Of a DNA stretch of 64,000 nucleotides, positions 43,693-55,894 are shown piece by piece. The stretch covers positions 776,501 through 840,500 of the forward strand of contig JBBPEB010000028.1 of NCBI GenBank assembly GCA_039096225.1, written 5' to 3'. The first letter of the stretch is position 1. Each line of letters opens with the position of its first letter. Made by a program: the position numbers and the translations under genes. Under the pieces are notes generated by a model that saw nothing but the letters and a program-made list of their open reading frames with translations, was not told the origin of the DNA and ran no database searches. The DNA comes from Blastocystis sp. Blastoise (lineage: Eukaryota > Sar > Bigyra > Opalinata > Blastocystidae).

Positions 43693-45396
43693 ATGAGAAT
43701 TGAGAAGTATAATTTGCATTTTTTTACGGGAAAAACATTTCACATCAACATTTTAAGTTACTCTAAAAATGTATCTATGTTACAATATATATCTTTATTT
43801 TAAATATACGAATATAGGGAACCACGAGAATTGCAAGTAAACGATAATATTAAGAATGATTGGAATAAATTAGTCAATAGTTATTGTGATTTCATTCTTT
43901 CCTCTAAGGAAACGAATAGACAATCACTCTCTGTACCTGATTATTTATCTTTTGTCGACTCTGATTTAAAACCATTGTTGGAAACACAATTCAAATATTT
44001 ATCTGATCAACTAAGTAGTGATGCAAGACTCCAAGAAAGTGGTGCTTTTTGTGATTCCTTTCTGAATAGTATATCTTATGTCTATGATACATATAAAAAA
44101 GGTGTGATTGTTTCAATAAACACAAGTAACAAGAAAGGCATGTATTATCAACCATTCTCGAACAGCGATTTTTCTAATAATTGGGGAGAACAACTTAAAT
44201 TTAATAATATTCAATTATACACTTCTTATAAAAGGAAATTTGATAATGCTCCTTTGCAATGTATTTATTCCATACTTCCAGCTGAAAAGTGGGTTTATAA
44301 CGGGAATTATATCTATATGCATGAATCTTATCAAGTATATATACATATATATATATATTTCTTTATGTATATTATGTTTCCTTGTTCTATGTCTATTTGT
44401 TTTTCTATTTCCTGTTCATTATTCATTTGATAAACACTCACTTTATCATATATATATATATATATATATATAGTTTGATGGATACATTGACTATTGTTAT
44501 TATGAGAAACTATTTGAAGTTTTTTATAATTATTTACTCAATCATAATGTATATGAATAATAATAATAATAATATTCATTATAATATATATACTTATTAT
44601 TATGACTAGATTTCCCTCTCGATCTCTCTGATTCTCAATTCCTTCCAATTCCCATTAATATATAACACTACTCTACAATCGGAATGCTCTCTTCCCTCCT
44701 TCCAGAAACAACCATCATTCTCGTATATATATATAAATGTTATTTCTTTATAGATCCTTTTCTGTAATTCTTTATTTTTAAATCTCCCTCTCATTTTATT
44801 CTTATATATATCTTTCTATCATCTTCATATACTCTATATATATATAGTGTATATCTGCCTATTCTTGGATCTTACACATCCTCTCCTTTCACAGATCTCC
44901 CTCTCCCTCTGTATATGGACTATATACTGACCTTCCAACCATCCTTCATGCCATCACGATCTCTATTTCTCTCTTCGGTCTATGAGGCTATACATGTCTC
45001 ACAAGATAGTGACGCACACTCCGTCGATCAACGATCCAATTGTCTCTTTTGGAGAGGAGATCTATCCTGTATATATATATATATATATATATATTACTCT
45101 TATAATTACTTCTATAGATAATAGTGGAATTAAAACTATATACCAAGATTTATTAACAATGAAAGAGGAACTGTATGATTTATTCTATATATAAATATAT
45201 TATTATTATTATTATTATTTATATAGTTCTCTTGATATGAAATATACTGATGGAATTGACGCATTCGAAGTTACATCAAGTATGATTCTATATATAAAAT
45301 TATATATATATATATAGATCCTGATAATCCAAAAACATATAAATTTCAGTATTATTTACTTGATGAAAAAGTGTCTATTCCCTTATTGAAAAACAA

Positions 45397-45428
<32 letters not shown>

Positions 45429-46464
45429 TTGTTCCTATTAAATATTACTATATATATTCATTTATAGAAAAGGGGACTATCCAAATATCTTGTATATTAT
45501 TCATTATATATATATATATTTTCTGCTATGTATATATTCTCTATATATTCTTTTAGTAAGACTCTCTCTCAATGTAAATACGCCTTGTATATATATATAT
45601 ATATAATCTCTTTACTATCTCTTTATCTATGTGTCTTCTCTAGAGTGCTTCCTGGTCCACCTTCTTCCTGTTATCTCTCTTTATATGCCATCACTAATAC
45701 ACTCATCATCATGGTATAACCTATTCTCTATTCTCCTATTATAACTATATATATACTTTTATACTCTATATATTACTATCTAGTATCAATATTATATATA
45801 TATATATATAGTCTCCAGAAGTTCATACATGGATAACACCTCTACTCAAACCCTATATTCATTATATACCATTAGTATGTATATATATATGTACTTTTAT
45901 ATATTTTTATATACCTTTAATATCCCTATATATATTCATATAGATAAATGAGAGTATAATAGACACTATATCCTATATTAATACACATCAACAAGACATC
46001 CCTGCTATTATTCATAACATGAAACAACTTATTACTATATGTTGTACTTCTTCTTATATGTATAACTATATGCATTCCCTCTGCACTCTGATTCAATCTC
46101 TTCCTTGTGTTTCTATGTTTAATAACACACTACAGGAATCTAGTGACTTATTCTCTCAAAATAATCGCTATTATTCACTCAAATACCCTTTCTCTTATCC
46201 TATCTCTTTTGTATTTCAATTCATTTATTCATTTATTTATCCTTTACTATTATATATATATCTAGTCGGATCATTTAGAATGCACATGCGTTCGATGCAA
46301 AGAAGTATATGAATCAACAATTCTTTTATATATCTCTATTATTATTATTATTATCATATTTATATGCTCTTCTATAGATGTGTCCTCCAAAATCAAATCA
46401 AATCAAGTATAAATATAAAAAATATCACTCTAATTCATCTCATAGGAGAACCTATAATCAATAA
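43693..46464 (+). CDS. CAP10-type (GT90) glycosyltransferase, likely O-glucosyl/xylosyltransferase
   Basis: Identified mainly from its C-terminal half. An exon at 44,849-45,068 has PLPLYMDYI and CLFWRGDLS, like the DIPxP and FWRGS blocks of CAP10 domains. Then KTYKFQYYLLDEKVS, like the KYKYLLxLDG stretch, and ITPLLKPYIHYIPLINES match the PYVHYIPL core that follows it. The N-terminal about 180 residues (FILSSKETNRQSLSVPDYL, FDNAPLQCIYSILPAEKW) are not diagnostic. Family members transfer glucose or xylose to proteins, or xylose to capsules, in the ER/Golgi. Exon 1 is ATGAGAATTGAGAA at 43,693, joined to exon 2 at 43,818. The C-terminus is Cys-rich (ECTCVRCKEMCPP). Roughly ten introns; several joins, particularly at 44.6-45.6 kb, are uncertain. 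Confidence 0.55.
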
Positions 46465-46896
46465 CAACTGACAAAAACATATTCTTTTAAATTTATCTAT
46501 GACTTGACGTTTATTCAAATTCCTTATCCTTCTGATGATAGCTTTGTTATATATATTCATTTAATAAAATAGAATTTCTTTGTAATTTCTAAAAAAATAA
46601 TTTATTAATACTCATTTCTATTTCACAACTCATGATCATACTCTTATGAATGCATATCACAATATAAAATTATACACAACTCTGCAACTAACAAGTTCAT
46701 TCATAAAGAATCTGGAAAAAAATTATTTCCCTAAAGTACCGACAGGAACTCAGTGAACCCCAAAAAAAAATATTTTTGAAATTCAGTTCGATAAAGAAGG
46801 TTTGATTTCGACAGAAAATTTTTAAACGAGTTAAGTGTTTTTCATTACTTTATTCAAATTATTACCTATATATTCATATAAGAGTTATAGATTCTA
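46465..46896. other. Intergenic, no gene seen
   Basis: 432 bp spacer between two plus-strand genes; AT-rich, includes a poly-A tract at about 46,766. Probably the second gene's promoter. Confidence 0.4.
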
Positions 46897-48115
46897 ATGA
46901 ATACTTCTCTCTACTTTAATATGAGTATGAAAAGAAGATTATGCATTCTATCACTAATAATCTTCATGTTGTGTAGTCCAATAACTAATGCAATCAGTAT
47001 ATATTTTTTATGTGTAATATATTCTTGTTTCTTGGATCACAAGAAATAAGTTATATTCCTTATCAGAATACAATAGAAATCATTTTCTACATCATTTATT
47101 CTTTAATATATAGATATAGATAAATCTGAAGATTCAGATGATATGATGAGCATCGACGATATTATGAGAAAGAATACAACTGAGTCTTTAAACAATTTAA
47201 GACATCTTCAAGGTATTTTTATTATTTTTGTTATTGTTTTATTATATATTTACTATTAGATGTTGACAAGAGTGATTATTTTCTAGTATATGGAATTCCA
47301 GTTATGAAAAACAATGTATATATATATGTTTTTTCTTATTTAAATATAAATTTTATTTATAAATAAACAGGATGCGTTGGTGAATCAGATTCGAACTAAA
47401 GTTTATGCTTCTATCAGTTATATTCAGCAACAATATAATATTAAGATAGTTATCTATACGAAGATTGAAGGAGCTTTCTTTAAACCGGAATTCAAACAAT
47501 TTACAGTTGTTAATCATTTTAAGTATATATATATATATATTATTATTATTGGTATTCATTATATATAATATATTTTTATTAAAGGACGAATTCCCTTGGT
47601 TATCCTTTAGTAACATCTCTCTTGGAGGATATGCGATCCAAATGGACTTCTGCTTATTATGGGATTCTATCCCCAGAAACATTTCAATCTTCTACTCTTA
47701 TACATACACTTCTTTCTATTAAGAATTCTATGTCCAAAGAAAGAATACTTAGAAAGGTATATATATATATAGATATAGATATATATATATATAGAATATG
47801 TTAGTTGGGCATCGTCATTTAGTACCAGCCAATCAAATTCAAATGAATTATATAACACAATTCGATTACGATCTTCATGTATCTAATCTTTGTACGGAGG
47901 ACAATGAAGATAATTCATTCACTTTTGTATTTATATATGCTTATATATTTATTTTTATCTTCTTTTCTATATATATATAGGATTTCTTCATCTTCTCTAA
48001 AAATGCTGATTTATCGGAATTGTGTCCCATCGCGTACGGAGAACCGTACGTTGAACGTCTATTAACATCGTATTGCTTTTATAAGAATATTCAAGTTATT
48101 GATGTCTCTACTACG

Positions 48116-48182
<67 letters not shown>

Positions 48183-48419
48183 TTTTTTATTTATGTATTT
48201 TCTCCTTCTATATATATATATATAGTCAGTACTATTCACGGTATGAATCCGCTTCTCGATTCTACAGTCACTTCAGTTGCTGTCACGAATGGCCTCTGTG
48301 TCAATAAATATAATACACTACAAATAGAAAATAAACTCAATTGGAAGACTATTAACACCAGATCCTATTTTGATAATGTTACTTTTGTTAATCCTATTAT
48401 CAAGGTTAGAGTATTCTAA
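46897..48419 (+). CDS. Signal-anchored luminal protein, possible glycosyltransferase-fold enzyme
   Basis: The N-terminus MNTSLYFNMSMKRRLCILSL runs into a hydrophobic stretch ending SPITNA, which is a signal peptide or a signal anchor. Exons then read SDYFLVYGIPVMKNN, YIQQQYNIKIVIYTKIEG, YPLVTSLLEDMRSKW, LVGHRHLVPANQI, QFDYDLHV, DFFIFSKNADLSELCPIAYG, YCFYKNIQVIDVSTT, then VSTIHGMNPLL. The DFF-F-K and VID-T-AIH-xxN order resembles the acceptor end of nucleotide-sugar transferases that read DFFLFPK ... VIDAT..AIHQNHDY. This is a weak fit, but the neighbouring gene is a GT90-type enzyme. The frame ends TAA at 48,417-48,419 directly after a GTTAGA that could be a donor, so a further exon is possible. 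About seven introns. Confidence 0.5.
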
Positions 48420-50105
48420 ATCGAATTATTATATATATATATAAAGATCTTCTAGCTTCTCTATTATACACTAGTATATATACTATTATATATACTATTT
48501 TTATATACTGCTATAAATACTATTCTATTTGAACTTTTTTTCCTTTTATATATTATTATTCTTTCTTTTTTTTTTTGTTCTTTTCTTTTAGCTCCTCTTC
48601 TCTATTCACATTATTTGTAAATATATATATTACTATATGATATTTTTTCTCTTCTATCTATTTGATTTTTTTTTTTATTTACTAAATTTGAACACATATT
48701 TCATATTTATATATACTCATATTTATATACCTTCTTTATCTTCTTATTTTTTTTTTATACTTTTATAAATCATTATTCACTTGACTTTTTTATTTTTAGT
48801 TTCTTTTATTCAATAATTTTTTTTTTTTAATTTTCCTTTTGAATCTATTCTACTAATTTTATATTATATTCTCTAATTCATTTCTCTTTCTCTCTTTTTT
48901 AATTTTTATTTATCTTTCCTTTTTATTATTTATATTTTCTTTATATACTCTCCACATCTTATTTTTTCTTCTTATTTTATTTGTGTTTTGTATGGAATAT
49001 CATCTCGCAAACATTTTTTTGTCTATTTATTTGTGTCATCCTTCCTTCTCTTTATAGTTTCTTGTGTTATATGTATTTCTATACTATATATATATATATT
49101 ATTCACTTGTATTAAGAATTATAAAGATATCTTAAATGCATATTTTGTGTTTTGTTGAGAATCAAGTTTAATATATATGAAATAGTTATAAGTCAATCAT
49201 CATTTTAATGAATAAAAGTTATATATATATATAGTTGATCAAAGGTATTATTTGATAAGTATAAACAATATTCTATGCTTTTTATTCCATTTGATACATA
49301 TGTAATAATAAGTATAAGTATTCATAGGTATAGAATTAGAAGACTATATTCTATTTATGTATAGAGTAATATTTTTTTAAATTTTTAACCAAAAAAAAAC
49401 AAATATAGCCAGTTAGTAGGCAACTAATATCTTCTATTCTTCTGGTGTCATATAATGAAGTCTCTTTGTTAAAAACACCGAGTAATAGTAAAAATATATA
49501 TATTAGCCTTTATAACCTTTAATTTAACAGAATTTCAATATGAAAAAGATTTCTTATAGTCACAATTCATGTTTGGTGCTTTTATTTCTATAGAATATTT
49601 TTTATTAACCCATAAAAAGTAATTCAATAATCATAGTGTTGTAAAACCCATTAGAAATATCATCATCGATAAATAATAGTTAGACAATAGTTCTGGAGAC
49701 ATCTACATATTATATTGGATGAAATCTTCATGAATTCTGTGCAAAAAAAGTATTAATTTGTTGTATCACTTCAGAACAATCGATGTCTAGAGATATTATT
49801 AAGTTCGTCAAATATTTATCTTTACCATTCATAAATAGTAGAATAAGAATATTAAAAAATGAATCTCATGTTATTAATTATAATTACATACATTATTAAT
49901 CTAAAGACCAAAAAACACATTTATTGTTGTCTATTTTCTCCGTTTCCTTGTTCGTTTTCTGAGAAAAATAAAGGATTTCTCGTTTGTTTCTATTAGCAAT
50001 AATTCTGTTGATATATCTATATCTTGACTTCAAGTTTTAAAACTACATTTCATTTCTATATTATTTTTAAAACTTTGTTACATAATCTTTATAAGGAAAA
50101 TCAAT
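48420..50105. other. Intergenic with polypyrimidine island
   Basis: 1.7 kb without a supported gene. From about 48,520 to 49,080 the plus strand is overwhelmingly T and C, with runs of 9-15 T. An open frame crosses part of it but its translation is low-complexity Phe/Leu/Tyr and lacks similarity. The rest is AT-rich; the final 150 bp precede the Rab gene and have less extreme composition. Confidence 0.5.
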
Positions 50106-50886
50106 ATGTCATTGAGACAAACGGTGCAGGTTTCCAATACATACAAGATAGTAATGCTTGGTCGATCTATGTCTGGAAAAACATGCCTTATTCATACATA
50201 TGTAAAGGGGATGTTTAAAGCAGGCACACTTGCAACAATTGGAGTAGAACTTCAAACTAAGTTCATTACTGTGGATGATCAACTAATTAAACTACAAATC
50301 TGGGATACTGCTGGTAGTGACCAATATGAATCTATTACTAAATCATACTACAGAGGTGCTCATGGAATTGTTCTTTTGTATGATATAACCTATAGAGAAT
50401 CATTTGAAAAAATAGGATATTATATGCAAAGCATCTATGATAATGCAGATGAAGATGTACGAGTAATTCTTGTCGGAAATAAAAGTGATTTAGAAGATAA
50501 AAGAGTATGTATATATTTATATAATCACAATTATTATGATTATTATTATATGTTTCTTTTATTTTTCACTTATTAAATATATGTTTATAATAAAGGCAGT
50601 ATCTTATGAAGAAGGTAAAAGATTAGCAGGTAAGTATAATATTTCATTTTTTGAATCTTCTGCTGCTACTGGACAAAATATTAGCGATATTTTTATGACT
50701 TTAACAAGGGAATGTATGCAAGTTAATCCTAACTCTAACCCTCAAGATGATCAAAAAAAAATTGTATATAAAATCATGAAAATTATTCATATTATTCTTA
50801 TTATTCATAATATATATAATAATGTATATACATAGATTATTGACCCAACACCAAAACCAAAACCAGACCCAAAGCAATGCTGTTAA
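50106..50886 (+). CDS. Rab-family small GTPase with altered switch II
   Basis: Rab GTPases direct vesicle docking. Motifs: MLGRSMSGKTCLIHTYV (P-loop GxxxxGKT), TIGVELQTKFI (switch I), LQIWDTAGSDQYESITKSYY (switch II), GIVLLYDITYRESF, VILVGNKSDL (NKxD) and FFESSAATGQNI (ExSA). The C-terminus is PKPKPDPKQCC, a doubly prenylated CC end. In switch II the residue after WDTAG is Ser, where Rabs have the catalytic Gln; the ExSAK motif is ESSAA. The P-loop Ser-Gly-Lys-Thr ends in Thr, where most Rabs have Ser. Core blocks look like Rab1/8/11-type; assignment to one subclass is not possible by eye. Three exons: 50106-50504, 50596 onward and the last at about 50,837. Start at 50106 chosen because it begins the family's usual short head. 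Confidence 0.85.
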
Positions 50887-51268
50887 TAGTTATTGTTACA
50901 AAAAATATAATACTTGTTTTCTATTCTCTTCTTTCTTAAATTGTTTTCATAAAGTTATCTATGTAGATTTGTATGTATATTTATTGTTTTTCTTTTAAAT
51001 AAAGATTGGTATTTTTCTGTGGTTTTCTTTAAAGATTATAATAATCTTAATTGTTATTTTATAATATTTATAAATAATTTAGTATAAAGTATTTTTATTA
51101 TAATGAACTTAGTATAAATAAACGAAATGCTTTATAAAGCAAAAAATGAATGATATTAAATAGAAGCAGAAAATATTATAAATATGCAATTATAACATAT
51201 ATTTTATTTAAATAAAAAAAGAAGAACTATTGAAAGATATAATAATAGTAAAATAACAGAAAATGCGT
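50887..51268. other. Convergent 3' spacer Rab/LAMTOR5
   Basis: 382 bp AT-rich spacer with both 3' ends. No gene visible. Confidence 0.4.
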
Positions 51269-51552
51269 TTAAATTGTGTCGGCGTAACATATATATCCAC
51301 TGAAACTCTTTGATATTGTCATGTTACTATAAAAATAAATACTCTATTATCAGAAAACAATTGGAATACATACTAATCAGTAGTTTCTATAGTAATTATT
51401 GGAGATTGATCTGGATGAAGTGTGCCGATTGTATTATAAAGATTCGCTATAGTGCCTGTAGCATTGGAGAAGTCATGCGACGATAAACCACCTTCTGAAC
51501 TTATAAGACATCCATTTTGATCAATAAAGTATGTATTCGAATGAATGGACAT
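51269..51552 (-). CDS. LAMTOR5: LAMTOR5 (Ragulator subunit, HBXIP)
   Basis: A small gene of two exons: 51374-51552, then intron 51327-51373 (47 nt, GTATGT...ATAG on the minus strand), then 51269-51326. The predicted product has 78 residues. It reads SIHSNTYFIDQNGCLISSEG, LYNTIGTLHPDQSPIITIE, then NMTISKSFSGYICYADTI. This tracks LAMTOR5 segment by segment: VLCTDSQGLNLG with CRGTLS, then [20 protein letters not shown] and ITVAVHK. LAMTOR5 is a roadblock-fold subunit of Ragulator, which anchors Rag GTPases and mTORC1 on lysosomes. The N-terminus is about 10-15 residues shorter than usual, so an upstream exon may exist. It is too short for a plain open-frame scan to report, and the splice is needed to see the C-terminal strand. 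It shares a 183 bp divergent region with GOT1. Confidence 0.65.
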
Positions 51553-51735
51553 TAGGAATAAATATATATAGAACGATTAATGTAAAATATGTATAAAACA
51601 GTATTCAGAAGTTTCAGAAAATTCAGTGTTTTTCTTCTGATTTGGTCTTTTTAAAAAATATTCATTTTGTGAGTTTCACACCTTTGTTATTTATTTTAGC
51701 ATTCCTAAATTTCTTAAAGTTTTAGTTCGGTCAAT

Positions 51736-52397
51736 ATGCTTCCACTTATGTCTTCATTATTCAGTGATAACCGAAAAGTCGGTATGATTCTATTATGCAT
51801 CGGTCTTCTCTTTCTGTTTCTCGGCGTTATCTTACTCTTCGACGATGTTCTTCTTGTTATGGGAAACATATTCTTCATTTCAGCATTTCCATTTCTGATA
51901 GGATTCACTCGAACTATACATTTCTTCAATCCATTTGAACGTTCTAATAAATGGAAAGGTGTTTTATGCTTCTTTGGAGGTGTACTCTTAGTATTATTTA
52001 GATGGCCTATAACTGGAATGATTGTTGAAGCCTATATATCTTTTCATATACTTTTATTGATTTATTTCATTTTTTTCTTTTTTATATTCTTATATTTTTC
52101 TTAATTATCTCTTACGGAATGATATATTTATTTGGTCGTTTCTTCCCCATGATTGTGTCCTTCTTAAGCCATGTATATATATGTTTATAGTTTTTATAAT
52201 ACTTAATTTTTTTATATGTTTATTATTAGTTATTTAATTAATATATAATAATCGTTATGTAGATTTTTTTTTTGTTATTTAATATATATATATATATATA
52301 GCTTCCTTATGTGGGTGCTATATTAGATCAAATTCCATATATAAATACATTTATTCATAAAAAAGCAGAAGATATGCCGAGAATGATGGAAGTTTAA
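51736..52397 (+). CDS. GOT1: GOT1 (GOLT1), Golgi transport membrane protein
   Basis: Got1 is a four-helix membrane protein of COPII vesicles and early Golgi. Helices read VGMILLCIGLLFLFLGVILL, FDDVLLVMGNIFFISAF, then FLIGFTRTIHFF. These follow the family's DxxKIGxGLxxFGxxFLFxGxxLFFD and LAxGNxLFxxGL pattern. The third block GVLCFFGGVLLVLFRWPITG and the last, YGMIYLFGRFFPMIVSFLSH, follow as in the family's FFP motif. The protein ends PYINTFIHKKAEDMP. Exons: 51736-52035, 52116-52172, and 52302-52397. The first intron, 52036-52115, runs AT...AC; removing it joins GCC TAT to GGA ATG and restores VEAYGMIYLFGRFFP exactly as in relatives. Without that removal the frame stops early. Confidence 0.92.
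52036..52115 (+). other. Minor-class (U12-type) AT-AC intron in GOT1
   Basis: Donor ATATCTTTT differs from the U12 consensus ATATCCTTT at one position. TTTCTTAAT at 52097-52105 matches TTCCTTRAY at eight of nine positions, with the branch A 11 nt from the terminal AC. The exon join is required by the conserved Got1 sequence on both sides. Length 80 nt. Confidence 0.85.
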
Positions 52398-52670
52398 ATG
52401 GATTTATTTATATATATGATTGTAAATATATGTCTTTGTTGCTATTTCTTCTTTCTCTGTGTTATCTATATAGATTATTGTTATTTTAATGATTTTTGTT
52501 TTTAAATGAGAATTTATTAATGTTTTTTTTAGTATTTAATATACATAGTTTTTTACAATGGTTTTTTGCGTGAAAACAAGAATTAAAAGATATTTTTTTG
52601 TTATCTATTTATTCTATTATAAATGAATAATAAGTTCATATGAACAAAAACCAAATATACAAAAGAATAA

Positions 52671-52702
<32 letters not shown>

Positions 52703-52980
52703 GAATACTATAATAAAATGCATAACGAAACAATTACAGAATCATAAAACAGTACAATAAATAACAATACAAAAATATTTAAAAATAGTATAATATATAA
52801 GCATTTGATAATAAATATTAATATATATATATATTATTATTCATTATTTAAAAAAAAAATAGAAAACACATAGCAACGTTAATAAGAAGAAGCAAAGAAA
52901 ATAAAACTAAACGTTTATAAATAGAGAGAAAAACTATAATAGGAATTCAATAGAAAAAGTGATTTATATATATATAGTGT
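52398..52980. other. Convergent 3' spacer, no gene seen
   Basis: 583 bp of very AT-rich spacer between GOT1 and the minus-strand kinase; (TA)n and A-rich runs only. Confidence 0.45.
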
Positions 52981-53140
52981 TTAGAAAGTTTTGCATCCAA
53001 GAGCACATGCAGTTCCCGCCAAAGTGACAGCAGCAGTACCAAGATTTATTAATACTGTTTTCCTATATATATATAGAGTATATTAAGAAGAAAATATAAA
53101 TAGTATATATATATATATAAGAAAAAGTGTTAATAATTTA

Positions 53141-53216
<76 letters not shown>

Positions 53217-53610
53217 TGGAGCTTCTTGTTCTGTTTTCACTCGTTTCGCTTGATATTCATCGTTTTCATTGGATGCACCATTATTTCCCTCTTTCTTTGT
53301 AATAAATCCATCTTCAACATCTCTATAAGTAACTTTATAATTATCTGTAGTAATAGCTAAAGTTAAAGGTATAGATTTAGGAATAGAATCCATTCGTTTA
53401 ATCTCTATAGGTACAGGAGTAACAGGGGAAATAGGGGAAACATGGGAACACAAAGGATCACAAATAGAAATAGGAAGTGCAATTGGAGTTAATTCTTTTG
53501 GATTCATTTGAATAGGTATCTATATATATATATATATAGATAAGTATAAGAAAAAGAGAGTTATATATATATATATATACATGTGGAGACACTTTAGGAA
53601 CTTGAGCATC

Positions 53611-53651
<41 letters not shown>

Positions 53652-53783
53652 CTTGATTCTGTCTGGGTCTCAAGTTCTTGATTATCTAAAGTATATATAT
53701 ATGTAATATAACCATAATAATATTATATATATATATACTGTCTTGATTACTTGAGACCTCTAGCTCGTTTTCTATAAAGAGAG

Positions 53784-53819
<36 letters not shown>

Positions 53820-53848
53820 TTGACAAAGAACGAAGGTTATATCTTGGC

Positions 53849-53886
<38 letters not shown>

Positions 53887-54859
53887 CTATATATATATAT
53901 ACAGGAGTAAGTATAAGTTCTGCTTTTGGCATGGTTGGTACTATATATAAATAATCATGGAAATATATAAAGAATAAATGTAATTTAATAAAAAAAACCA
54001 TGAAAATAAATACATATTTCAGAATTAGATAGGTCTGAAATAGAACGTTTTACTTCTATATATATATATATATATTATTATATAACATATATAAATATAG
54101 ATATATACGAGAAGATTTCTCATTATTATCGTCTATCGCTATATATATATATAATAAGCATTTATTATATAATAATAATAATAATATATATATGTTTATA
54201 TACATTTAGTCTTTTGAACCTTAGATTTCTTATCTACTTTCTCTTTCTTATTTTCTTTAACTTTCTTATTTTCTTTCTCTTTCTTTTCTTCTTTCTCTTT
54301 CTTATTTTCTTTCTCTTTCTTTTCTACTTTCTCTTTTTTATTTTCTTTCTCTTGAGGAGAGACAGCTGAAGGAGATGGTACTTGTTGTAATACAAGCATA
54401 TCTATTAATATATATATATATATAGAATAATAATAAGAATAATAATAAGTCATATATATATAATCAAAAGAAAATAAGAAAAACAAATAAATATATATAT
54501 ATACCAATGGAATGTGCTGGAGTGAACTATATAAATATAATAATAATAAATAAAAGTATAATAATAATAATATATATGTATATACAATAGGAGTATGTTT
54601 GTCAACAGGATTAGAAATACTCTTTTCAAATAGCTTTATATACTTGTTATATATCTTTTCATTTATTTTATCAAGTGAATATAATTCAGTTATAAACTGA
54701 GAAAAGATATCAGTTTGCTTGGCAAATAAAATATTTGATTCTTCTTTAATTTGTTGAATTTCTCGCGGTTTTTTATCTCCAAACCAAGGAAGAGGTTTAT
54801 TAGTATAAAGTTGATAGAGTAGATATGCAATACCAATAAGATCATCCAAAGGAGTGCAT

Positions 54860-54946
<87 letters not shown>

Positions 54947-55058
54947 TAATATTATTATGCATAGATATGCTGCAATATGCATAGTTTCCGTTAAATTTAT
55001 GAGGGTCTTCGAATTCGTTAGCTGTACGATATCTAATGATATAATAATAATAATAAAC

Positions 55059-55129
<71 letters not shown>

Positions 55130-55894
55130 CATAATAATAATAATAATAACATATATATATATATACTTAAGAACACATCCTAGATCGACAAGAACCAGTT
55201 GTTTCTCTTTAGGATCTTCTCGAATCATGATATTTTCAGGTTTCATGTCACGATATACATACCCTTTTTTATGAAGGAAATGAATAGTTTCCAACTATAT
55301 ATATAATATATATATTATTCATAAAAAATACAACAGAAAATAATAATAATAAATTGAATAATATATATAATAAACAAAAAAAATAATAATAAACATATAT
55401 ATATATACCAACTGAATACCAGCTTTGCAAACATCAGTTACTGTAAATTGAGTTTGTTTTTCAATTAAATCTAAAAGAGTATAAGGAAGATATTCCATAA
55501 CTAGCCATTTGTAGCCAATGATTTCTCCATAGAATGGTTTTGAGGGAATTTTTGCAAATCCTGTGAATCCATAAAACTGTGTAAAATATACTAATTACAT
55601 ACCTTGATGAGAATTCTTAATATAGAGACGGTAAAGCATAGATTCTAAAGAAAGAGATGTTGAAGCAGTACTGTTCTTGTTTTTCTTTGTAGAACCAGAA
55701 CCTTTAATTGGTGCTAACTTCATTGCCCATTTTGTGTCGTGATCATTAATTTCATGCACTAATAATAAATACTCAGATATTTTATATGATGAATCAATAC
55801 CTTGATATACAGTACCAAAGGAACCATGTCCAACTTCGTTGTCAATTATCCAGTTTCCAATTTTTTTTTCAGCCTTAAAGATCTCTTGTGACAT
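52981..55894 (-). CDS. CK1/VRK-like protein kinase with C-terminal membrane anchor
   Basis: The start (ATG 55894, MSQEIFKAEKKIGNW) leads into NEVGHGSFGTVYQG (glycine loop) and WAMKLAPIKGSGS with the ATP Lys. Then ESMLYRLY, FYGFTGFAKIP, LVMEYLPYTLLDLI, and YVYRDMKPENIMIREDPK (His of HRD replaced by Tyr). Next is LVDLGCVL, DLG instead of DFG. Then NGNYAYCSISMHNNIG and DDLIGIAYLLYQLYTNKPLPW, the CK1/VRK pattern of (T)GTARYAS and RRDDLES with LPW. A long Lys/Glu tail follows (KEKENKKEKEEKK-type repeats), then RKTVLINLGTAAVTLAGTAC, a hydrophobic C-terminal segment ending GCKTF. Animal VRK2 also ends in a C-terminal membrane segment. Many (TA)n introns and one AAT array (about 55,040-55,150) interrupt it. 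Tail exons are approximate. Confidence 0.72.
54861..55150. repeat. (TA)n and (AAT)n arrays in kinase introns
   Basis: 54,861-54,945 is nearly pure TA dinucleotide, and 55,040-55,150 is mostly AAT triplets. They flank the exon encoding NGNYAYCSISMHNN, so both are intronic. Confidence 0.85.

Noticed and set aside
48590-48770. Further coding exon after the second glycosyltransferase
   Set aside because: The open frame is low-complexity Phe/Leu/Tyr in a polypyrimidine island with no similarity.
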